Program-made: the position numbers and the translations under genes | From: Pseudomonadales bacterium | GTDB lineage: Bacteria > Pseudomonadota > Gammaproteobacteria > Pseudomonadales > Azotimanducaceae | Assembly (NCBI GenBank): GCA_022448765.1 | Contig: JAKUTI010000064.1 | Span: 1 to 12,015 of the forward strand | Length of the DNA: 12,015 bases | Direction: 5' to 3' | The notes under the pieces: model-generated | The model's input: the letters and a program-made list of their open reading frames with translations, nothing else | Told to the model about the DNA's origin: nothing | Database searches by the model: none | Shown here: positions 1-5,362 of the stretch, piece by piece | Position numbering within the stretch: the stretch's first letter is position 1 | How the letters are laid out: every line of letters begins with the position of its first letter

Positions 1-24
1 AAACGCGCGATTGGTTCGCCATAG
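1..24 (+). CDS. ileS: possible C-terminal tail of isoleucyl-tRNA synthetase (partial)
   Basis: The first frame of the window is open from the left edge and ends in TAG at 22-24, giving the tail KRAIGSP. In many gammaproteobacteria ileS lies directly upstream of lspA, and IleS proteins often end with a short basic tail after the last zinc ligands (E. coli ends in GEKRKFA, from memory). The K-R start of this tail and its position are compatible with that, but eight codons cannot identify a gene. If correct, ileS would overlap the annotated lspA start by about 14 bases. This is an inference from gene order, not a recognised homology. Confidence 0.25.
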   Translation, partial: KRAIGSP

Positions 25-529
25 GGAGACCAGAACCACTTCGCGAAGAGCGCTTCTGAGGACTCTACCTCTGAAAATCTTGTTACTGCCGAGCGTGCTT
101 TTAATCGTTGCCGATCAAACGACTAAGCAGCTCGCATTAGCGTATTTGGGTGAGGGACCGATCACAGTACTATCGTTTTTGTCACTTCATCTCACCTGCA
201 ATACCGGTGCAGCCTTTAGCATGATGCAGGGGTACGGTGGATTACTTTCGACCATTGCGTTTTTCTTTTCTGGCTACTTTATTTATCGCATTTGGAATTT
301 ACCGCGAGGTGCTTTTCTAGAAGGGTGGTCTTGTGCTCTTATTCTTTCGGGTGCGGTGGGCAACTTGTTCGATCGATTGGTTCACGGATGCGTCATCGAT
401 TTTGTTCATTTCCACTATTTGAGTTTCAGTTTCCCGGTATTCAATCTCGCCGATACGTGTATTACGGTAGGTGCCGCTGGATGGATAGTGCTCATGTACC
501 AGGATTACTCGAGAGCGCGCGCCGAGTGA
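11..529 (+). CDS. lspA: lipoprotein signal peptidase (signal peptidase II)
   Basis: This inner-membrane aspartyl protease cleaves the signal peptide of diacylglyceryl-modified prolipoproteins before the lipobox cysteine. The 172-residue product is of normal family length. Family motifs are in order: D35-Q-T-T-K near the end of the first membrane segment, N64-T-G-A-A-F-S, G117-N-L-F-D-R, V128-I-D130-F and F144-N-L-A-D148. By analogy with E. coli LspA, D130 and D148 are the catalytic aspartates. Four hydrophobic segments are visible (about 22-36, 77-95, 105-122, 146-163). The start is uncertain: the frame is open to the left edge, TTG at 11 is the first usual start codon in view, and no clear ribosome binding site precedes it, so the true start may lie outside the window. 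The stop overlaps the fkpB GTG start, suggesting translational coupling. Confidence 0.95.
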   Translation: MVRHRETRTTSRRALLRTLPLKILLLPSVLLIVADQTTKQLALAYLGEGPITVLSFLSLHLTCNTGAAFSMMQGYGGLLSTIAFFFSGYFIYRIWNLPRGAFLEGWSCALILSGAVGNLFDRLVHGCVIDFVHFHYLSFSFPVFNLADTCITVGAAGWIVLMYQDYSRARAE

Positions 530-1002
530 ATGAGTTTATCATCCGTTCCTCGGACATCGTTGTGGGTCCAGGAACTCGCACCCGTTTGCACTTCACCATT
601 CTCTTGCTAGACGGTTCGGAGGTGGATTCAACCCGTGGGGGAGAGCCGGCTGTCTTCACCTTCGGCGATGGACATCTTCTTCCGGGCTTTGAAAGTGCCA
701 TTGAGGGCCTTGCTGAGGGCGAGTGCGGACGATTCGAGATAACGGCGAAGAATGGTTTTGGCGAATGCAACGACGCGAACATCCAAGAGTTACCCATCGC
801 TTTGTTTGCTCCGATCGGCGAACTTGAACCGGGTTTAGTGGTGTTATTTGGATCGCCCGATGGCGAGCTTCCGGGGACCATCAGAGCCGTTGGAGAGGAC
901 AAAGCGATCGTTGATTTTAACCACCCCCTCGCTGGTAGAACGCTTATCTTTGACGTCACTATCCTGAACGTTTGGCCGGTAGCGTCGGCGCCGAGTCGCT
1001 AG
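526..1002 (+). CDS. fkpB: FKBP-type peptidyl-prolyl cis-trans isomerase, SlpA/FkpB type
   Basis: A 158-residue member of the SlyD-like branch of the FKBP prolyl isomerases, which have an insert-in-flap chaperone domain inside the FKBP fold. The pattern matches E. coli SlpA/FkpB: L-L-D-G-S-E-V-D-S-T near residues 27-36, F-G-D-G-H-L-L-P-G-F-E near 46-56, a middle insert of roughly residues 72-125, and the C-terminal signature V-D-F-N-H-P-L-A-G-R followed by a beta strand (F-D-V-T-I-L). No signal peptide is seen, so it is cytoplasmic. I chose GTG at 526 because it overlaps the lspA stop (GTGA) and gives the family N-terminus. The frame is open further upstream, but only because it runs through lspA. 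lspA-fkpB is a standard gammaproteobacterial pair. The usual next gene, ispH, is absent, and fkpB instead ends 7 bp from the convergent bamD. Confidence 0.93.
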   Translation: MNEFIIRSSDIVVGPGTRTRLHFTILLLDGSEVDSTRGGEPAVFTFGDGHLLPGFESAIEGLAEGECGRFEITAKNGFGECNDANIQELPIALFAPIGELEPGLVVLFGSPDGELPGTIRAVGEDKAIVDFNHPLAGRTLIFDVTILNVWPVASAPSR

Positions 1003-1009
1003 GGTTTTG

Positions 1010-1990
1010 TTATCCGAAGATGCGGCGATACCAGGGTTTCCTGGGTGCTGTTTCGGTCACCGATTCCCGTTTGTCTGAAGGAAGAGCCGTGGATCCGCCG
1101 GCCCCAGGCTGCGATATCTGCAGAGGCGGCGGTACGTTGGGACGATCAACGAGACCGAACGTCATGATGTTGATCCAGCTGCGGTCGCGGTTGGCGATCG
1201 CTTCTTCCAACACCAGATTCCCACTTTCGTCGAACGCTCGGTAATTGGGATAGTTTATGGCCAATACCCTTAGCGAATCGTTGGCAGCATCCGTTAACCC
1301 GAGCTTGTAGTTCGATTCGATCAGGATCGCAAGGGCGTCCGGTACGGAAGGCGTTGTAGCGTAGTTTTCTACCACGACGCGGGCTCTATTTGCCGCCGCC
1401 ACATGCGCGTCTCGGGACAGATAGTAGCTGGCGATATCAACTTCCGCTTGTGCGAGAAGATTGCGGAGATAAATCATTCGCTGATGGGCGTCTTTGGCGT
1501 ATTCACTGTCGGGGAATCGATTCAGAAACTCGCTAAAGTATGCGAAGGCAACTTGAGCGCCCGACATGTCGCGCCTTGATTCTTCGCCTCCAAAAAACCG
1601 GTCAAGCACACTACGATTACCAGTGAATGCGGCAAGTCCGCGCATGTAGTAGGCGTAGTCGATGTTCGGGTGTTGGGGGTGAAGTCGAATGAAGCGATCG
1701 GCCGACGCTTCGACAGAATCAAGATCTACGCTCATGTAGTGCGCGTAAATAAGTTCCAATTGCCCCTGTTCAGCGTATCGACCGAAAGGGAAACGCGCTT
1801 CGAGTTGCTGCAGTCGGTTGATGCCAAGAGAATAGTTCCCGGTCTTGAGGCTGGTATTGGCCCGGCGATACAGGATCTGCTCACTGGTTTCTTCCTCGAC
1901 GATTTCCTCGTTATCGGTATCGTTCCCGACGAACGGCATCCAAGCACAGCCGCAAAGCGAGTACACGATGGCGGTAAGAACAAGGCGCAT
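1010..1990 (-). CDS. bamD: outer membrane protein assembly factor BamD (lipoprotein)
   Basis: BamD (formerly ComL/YfiO) is the essential periplasmic lipoprotein of the BAM complex, which inserts beta-barrel proteins into the outer membrane with BamA. The 326-residue product has a short lipoprotein signal: a hydrophobic stretch at 3-12, then lipobox L12-C-G-C15, so C15 should be the lipidated residue. An acidic linker (about 23-38) leads to TPR-like helical repeats from about 38 to 250, including Y-R-R-A, G-N-Y, A-R-F-P-F-G, Y-Y-M-R-G-L-A and F-L-N-R-F-P-D-S-E-Y-A. The conserved S271-W-I-N-I-M-T-F-G-L stretch follows, then a roughly 45-residue Pro/Gly/Ser-rich tail ending in R-R-I-F-G. E. coli BamD is about 245 residues; a longer tail is known in other gammaproteobacteria. 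The gene is transcribed away from the MFS-rluD-pgeF group, the usual bamD/rluD divergence. The ribosome binding site before ATG is weak. Confidence 0.95.
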   Translation of the reverse strand: MRLVLTAIVYSLCGCAWMPFVGNDTDNEEIVEEETSEQILYRRANTSLKTGNYSLGINRLQQLEARFPFGRYAEQGQLELIYAHYMSVDLDSVEASADRFIRLHPQHPNIDYAYYMRGLAAFTGNRSVLDRFFGGEESRRDMSGAQVAFAYFSEFLNRFPDSEYAKDAHQRMIYLRNLLAQAEVDIASYYLSRDAHVAAANRARVVVENYATTPSVPDALAILIESNYKLGLTDAANDSLRVLAINYPNYRAFDESGNLVLEEAIANRDRSWINIMTFGLVDRPNVPPPLQISQPGAGGSTALPSDKRESVTETAPRKPWYRRIFG

Positions 1991-2160
1991 AGAGAATCTC
2001 GGTGTTGAAGATGTATTTTACGGTCGCCGGGGCGGATTTGCATTGAGTAGTGGTCTAATTCGTTATCTGTCATGCAGATCTCGCACACAGCGAGGAAAAC
2101 CCGTAGGGTTGGAAATTATCTGGTTGGAATGGATATGAAGTCGCTCTGGACGACTTTGTT
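1991..2160. other. divergent intergenic region between bamD and the MFS gene
   Basis: This 170-bp spacer must carry promoters for bamD (leftward) and for the MFS-rluD-pgeF group (rightward). It holds the minus-strand TAAAAT noted separately, a weak rightward TTGCAT at 2038-2043 without a good partner, a small perfect hairpin AACCC-GTA-GGGTT at 2098-2110, and two copies of GGTTGGAA at 2107-2114 and 2122-2129. A nine-codon open frame (ATG at 2135, stop 2162-2164) ends inside the MFS start region. None of these has a recognised function. Confidence 0.5.
2015..2020 (-). promoter_or_regulatory. candidate -10 box for bamD
   Basis: On the minus strand these bases read TAAAAT, a five-of-six match to the sigma-70 -10 consensus, about 25 bases before the bamD ATG. 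No convincing -35 hexamer sits 16-18 bases upstream. This is the best match I see for the expected bamD promoter in the divergent region. Confidence 0.3.
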
Positions 2161-3504
2161 GTGACCGCGCTAACACGATCACTCGCCCTCACCGAACGGC
2201 GATGGCTTCGGTTCACCGCGTTCACTTCGTATTATTTTGCTCAGGGTGTTCCGATCGGTCTTTTCTCGGTAGCAATTCCCGCCGCGCTTGCAGAACAAGG
2301 TCGTACGGTGGCGGAGGTTCTTTGGCTGGCCGGATGGGTGAACCTGCCCTGGGCACTGAAACTGGTCGTGGGACCGTTCATGGATCGCTTCCGCTACCTC
2401 CCGATGGGAAATCGGCGCCCATGGGTAATGTTGGCTCAGACGGGACTCGTCACATCGTTTGTTGGTATGGCTCTTCTTGAACCAACGCTCGGCGGTTCTT
2501 TAGTGCCCATAGCCGTTTGCGGGATCGTCATCAATTCATTTGCGGCGAGTCAAGATGTGGCCGTTGACGGGATGGCGATCGATGTCTTACCTAGTGACGA
2601 GCGCGGTCGCGCAAATGCGCTCATGGGGTTTGGACAGGCAGCAGGTTTCGCCTGTTATGGGGCGTTGTGCACGCGCCTCATCCACTCATTCGGGATCGAG
2701 GGGGCGGCATGGTTTTGTGGGGTATCGGTTGGATTAATACTTATTGTTGTTGCTGTGGTTCGAGAACGGCCGGGTGAGAAGATGATGCCTTGGGGATCTG
2801 GCCAAGCATCAGCCAAACATAGCCTTGCCGATCGACATATCGCGCAAATCGGATCGGACATTTTCCGCGTTCTGTTTTTACCGATGAGCTTATTATTGAT
2901 GCTCGTTGAGTTCCTGAATAGGTTTCGCGACGGCATAGCCCTCGGGGTATTTCCCGTTTTCGGCGTGCAAGGAATAGGCCTTAGTGATATCGAGTACGCC
3001 GATTTCAGCTTTTGGATGACGTTGGGCGCCGCTGTCTTTGGCGCATTGTTAGGACCGTCTATCGATCGGTTTGGGGCTAGGCGATTCCTGCTGATTGCGC
3101 TTTTCGGCGCCGCTATTTGTCACGTGGTTGTAGGTCTGCTCGAGACGCTGTGGACCAGTATGCCCTTCATGGTCACACTGGCGGTTGTCAACGCAGCCTT
3201 TGGCCAGCTGGTGTTTGTGACCACCATTGCTATTTTTATGACGATATGTTGGTCGAAGGTGTCGGCAACTCAATTCGCGATCTACATGGCGATGGCGAAT
3301 CTGAGCCGTTCGATTGGTTCATGGGTATATGCGGGTGTCGAGGAATCCTTAGGACTTGGTTATCAGGAAGCGTTCTTTGTGATGGCCGGATTGCTTGTCG
3401 CTGCGGCGTTGTTGCTGACGCGATTTAACGCGTCTTCACACGCTGATCGGGTCGGACAACTCGATGGTGATCGGGGAAGTGGCAATCTCATAGGTTCTGG
3501 CTAA
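2161..3504 (+). CDS. AmpG-like MFS (PAT-family) inner-membrane permease
   Basis: A 447-residue polytopic membrane protein of the major facilitator superfamily with about twelve hydrophobic segments. The loop 2-3 motif is at G71-P-F-M-D-R with G83-N-R-R following, and a second-half equivalent lies at about 299-312 (G-P-S-I-D-R-F-G-A-R-R). The strongest clue is S130-Q-D-V-A-V-D-G-M-A-I-D-V-L with an E-R-G-R-A-N-A turn after it, typical of the AmpG / acetyl-CoA transporter group and of the RhtX/FptX siderophore permeases. Substrate could be muropeptides, a siderophore or something else; E. coli AmpG is longer (about 490 residues). I chose GTG at 2161 because the frame has a stop at 2104-2106 and no ATG, GTG or TTG between. 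The central loop (about 205-230) is hydrophilic. It sits between bamD and rluD, which are normally direct divergent neighbours, with 29 bp to rluD. Confidence 0.85.
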   Translation: MTALTRSLALTERRWLRFTAFTSYYFAQGVPIGLFSVAIPAALAEQGRTVAEVLWLAGWVNLPWALKLVVGPFMDRFRYLPMGNRRPWVMLAQTGLVTSFVGMALLEPTLGGSLVPIAVCGIVINSFAASQDVAVDGMAIDVLPSDERGRANALMGFGQAAGFACYGALCTRLIHSFGIEGAAWFCGVSVGLILIVVAVVRERPGEKMMPWGSGQASAKHSLADRHIAQIGSDIFRVLFLPMSLLLMLVEFLNRFRDGIALGVFPVFGVQGIGLSDIEYADFSFWMTLGAAVFGALLGPSIDRFGARRFLLIALFGAAICHVVVGLLETLWTSMPFMVTLAVVNAAFGQLVFVTTIAIFMTICWSKVSATQFAIYMAMANLSRSIGSWVYAGVEESLGLGYQEAFFVMAGLLVAAALLLTRFNASSHADRVGQLDGDRGSGNLIGSG

Positions 3505-3529
3505 CATATTGTTGATACACCGAGTTAGC
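3500..3529. repeat. inverted repeat across the MFS stop and rluD leader
   Basis: GCTAAC at 3500-3505 and GTTAGC at 3524-3529 are perfect 6-base arms around an 18-base loop. The left arm contains the MFS stop codon and the right arm ends four bases before the rluD ATG, so pairing in RNA could cover the rluD start. Arms this short are common by chance, so function is doubtful. Confidence 0.2.
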
Positions 3530-3533
3530 GAAG

Positions 3534-4505
3534 ATGTTCGATCGGCTTATGGTTGGTAAGCCGATCGAGCGGGCCGCAACTTTGGCGAAGTCGCATGTGG
3601 GTCAAAGGATCGACAAAGCGTTGGCGGAGATATGGCTTGAGTTTTCGCGTGCCCAAATCACGAACTGGATGCGGGTCGGTGCTATCCGAATTAATGGCGA
3701 GGTCGTTAAACCCAACGTCAAAGTTTGCGGGGGCGAAAAGGTACGATTGCGAGCGGTGATGTCGAGGTCCGAGGACTGGCTGACGCCTGAAGTCGTTGAT
3801 TTCTTGGTCGTGTACGAAGATCACGATCTCTTGATTGTTGATAAGCCCAAAGGTCTCGTTGTTCATCCCGGTGCTGGCAATTTGAGCGGCACTCTGGTCA
3901 ACGGTCTAATCGAACGACGAGCTGAGTTAGCGCAGTTGCCGCGCGCAGGCATCGTCCATCGATTAGACAAGGATACGACTGGATTGATGGTTGTCGCTGG
4001 GAATAATAAGGCACTGAAAATGCTTACGCGGGCGATTGCTAAGCATGAAGTTGATCGACGCTATGTGAGCATTTGTGAAGGCATTCTCTTTAAGCAAGAA
4101 CGCCTAGAGATGTCGATTGGGAGAGATTTTAAAGATAGGACGAGGCAGCGCGTGCGAGCGGATGGGCGAGTTGCTGTCACGCGTGTCAGGCCGATCGAAG
4201 CGTTCCGAGCGCACTCGATGGTCGAGGCATTTTTGGAAACCGGAAGAACCCATCAAGTGCGTGTTCACCTGGCCGCGATTGGCCACCCACTGGTCGGAGA
4301 TCGTCGCTATGGTGCGCGCGGGCGCTTGCCCAAGCAACCGACCGAAGAGCTGATCAATGCTATACAAAGTTTTGATCGGCAGGCACTGCATGCGGCGGGA
4401 TTGGCCTTTATGCATCCGTCGAGCAATGAAAGGATGGAATTCGAGAGCAAACTACCGTCAGATATGCGAAGGCTTATCGAGACTTTGCGGATGGATCGAT
4501 CTTGA
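3534..4505 (+). CDS. rluD: 23S rRNA pseudouridine synthase RluD
   Basis: RluD isomerises uridines in helix 69 of 23S rRNA (U1911, U1915, U1917 in E. coli numbering), which matters for late large-subunit assembly. The 323-residue product has an N-terminal S4 RNA-binding domain at about 22-72 (Q-R-I-D-K-A-L, R-I-N-G-E-V-V, G-E-K-V) and then the RluA-family catalytic domain. The signature H142-R-L-D-K-D-T-T-G contains the catalytic D145. Further family marks are the I-V-D-K-P-K-G-L-V-V-H-P entry strand near 101-112 and the late motif G-R-T-H-Q-V-R-V-H-L-A-A-I-G-H-P-L-V-G-D, which follows F-L-E-T. RluC and RluA are alternatives, but length, the S4 domain and the pgeF neighbour favour RluD. The preceding GCGAAG is only a weak ribosome binding site. 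The stop overlaps the pgeF TTG start. Confidence 0.95.
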   Translation: MFDRLMVGKPIERAATLAKSHVGQRIDKALAEIWLEFSRAQITNWMRVGAIRINGEVVKPNVKVCGGEKVRLRAVMSRSEDWLTPEVVDFLVVYEDHDLLIVDKPKGLVVHPGAGNLSGTLVNGLIERRAELAQLPRAGIVHRLDKDTTGLMVVAGNNKALKMLTRAIAKHEVDRRYVSICEGILFKQERLEMSIGRDFKDRTRQRVRADGRVAVTRVRPIEAFRAHSMVEAFLETGRTHQVRVHLAAIGHPLVGDRRYGARGRLPKQPTEELINAIQSFDRQALHAAGLAFMHPSSNERMEFESKLPSDMRRLIETLRMDRS

Positions 4506-5251
4506 TCGAATGGAATGAAGCAAGTTGTCAGCTAGCCGAAGGGGTCCGAGCCGGCTATACCACTCGATTTGGGGGAGCGAGCACGGGTGCATACTCGTCG
4601 GCCAATATGGCCACGCATGTCGGCGACGCTGAAGCGTACGTCAGAGAAAACCGACGTCAACTGCACCAGGTAACGGGGCTCGATGACGTCCGATTTTTGA
4701 CCCAGACCCATGGTGCAAATGTTGTGAGAATTAGCTCGCCGGTCGATCAAATCAATAATCAAGGTCCGTTGCCCGTTGCGGATGCTCAATGGACCGATGT
4801 GATCGGAATCGGTCTAGCGATCCTAACTGCCGACTGCGTCCCGGTGGTAATTGCGGATCCCGACGGCCATGGTGTTGGTATCGCGCACTGCGGTTGGCGA
4901 GGAGCTGCATCCGGAGTCCTCGAATCGCTGGTTGCTGCTATGGAGTGTCGATCGAAGCGACTTAACGCCTGGTTGGGCCCGGGTATCTGTAAACGTTGCT
5001 ACGAGGTCGGTCCAGATGTTTTGGAGCGCCTGGACGTGCGAATATCGAAGCGCGTTATCGAAGCCGTGCCGAAGCAAGAACGATGGTGGCTGGATCTCCC
5101 TCGCTATCTGGAAATGTTGCTCCAACAATTGGGCGTGCAACGTATTTTTCGGTCAACGAATTGCACTTACGAGGACCAAAATTTGTATTCCTATCGAAGG
5201 GACAAGGTCACGGGCCGTGTCGCGACGCTGGTTTGGCGCGAAACGCGCTGA
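4502..5251 (+). CDS. pgeF: peptidoglycan editing factor PgeF / laccase-domain (YfiH) protein
   Basis: Members of this DUF152 / multicopper-polyphenol-oxidase-like family act as purine nucleoside phosphorylase/deaminase enzymes in vitro. In E. coli YfiH limits incorporation of a wrong amino acid (L-Ser for L-Ala) into the peptidoglycan stem. The 249-residue product carries all family marks: T20-T-R-F-G-G, Q-T-H70-G-A, T-A-D-C112-V-P, H129-C-G-W-R-G, L-G-P-G-I and the C-terminal Y-S-Y-R-R-D. H70, C112 and H129 correspond to the metal-binding triad. There is no signal peptide, so it is cytoplasmic. TTG at 4502 overlaps the rluD stop (TTGA); no other start codon lies before the conserved T-T-R-F-G-G region, so the TTG start is well supported. 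rluD-pgeF is a standard pair; clpB, often next, is not present. Confidence 0.92.
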   Translation: MIEWNEASCQLAEGVRAGYTTRFGGASTGAYSSANMATHVGDAEAYVRENRRQLHQVTGLDDVRFLTQTHGANVVRISSPVDQINNQGPLPVADAQWTDVIGIGLAILTADCVPVVIADPDGHGVGIAHCGWRGAASGVLESLVAAMECRSKRLNAWLGPGICKRCYEVGPDVLERLDVRISKRVIEAVPKQERWWLDLPRYLEMLLQQLGVQRIFRSTNCTYEDQNLYSYRRDKVTGRVATLVWRETR

Positions 5252-5264
5252 GTTCATGGTTTTT
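5231..5264 (+). terminator. possible weak intrinsic terminator after pgeF
   Basis: GCGCG-AAA-CGCGC at 5236-5248 is a perfect 5-bp GC stem with a three-base loop and can extend by wobble and U-A pairs to about nine pairs (5232-5252). It spans the pgeF stop codon. A run of five T at 5260-5264 follows, but about eight bases below the extended stem, further than in a classic intrinsic terminator. It sits in the right place, between pgeF and the ilv promoter. Confidence 0.3.
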
Positions 5265-5294
5265 CAGATCGGGGTCTAAGCGGGCCGCAACTCT

Positions 5295-5323
5295 TTGACA
5301 GATTCAACGTATTTCAGAAGAAT
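5295..5323 (+). promoter_or_regulatory. candidate sigma-70 promoter of the ilvIHC run
   Basis: A perfect -35 box TTGACA at 5295-5300 is followed, after 17 bases, by AAGAAT at 5318-5323, four of six matches to the -10 consensus. Transcription would start near 5330, about 33 bases before the ilvI ATG. That leaves no room for a classic leader-peptide attenuator. It is the best promoter match I see in the window. Confidence 0.5.
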
Positions 5324-5362
5324 ACGCGCCCTTTGCTCTGATTTGATGAGACTTTTCCACGG

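Noticed and set aside
492..959. A 155-codon open frame on the minus strand opposite fkpB and the lspA end
   Set aside because: It is antisense to two clearly recognised genes, has a Ser/Pro-rich composition typical of shadow frames and resembles no family I know.
1194..1201. GCGATCGC, the cyanobacterial HIP1 word (also at 11317-11324)
   Set aside because: Only two copies, explained by the general excess of CGATCG; the gene content is gammaproteobacterial.
5256..5279. A seven-residue frame M-V-F-Q-I-G-V before ilvI, resembling a branched-chain attenuator leader
   Set aside because: It lies upstream of the best promoter, is too short, has no paired terminator/antiterminator stems before ilvI and no good ribosome binding site.
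3569..5292. Shared 14-base word AGCGGGCCGCAACT in rluD and before ilvI
   Set aside because: A single pair of 14-base matches in 12 kb is close to what chance gives, and the surroundings do not match further.
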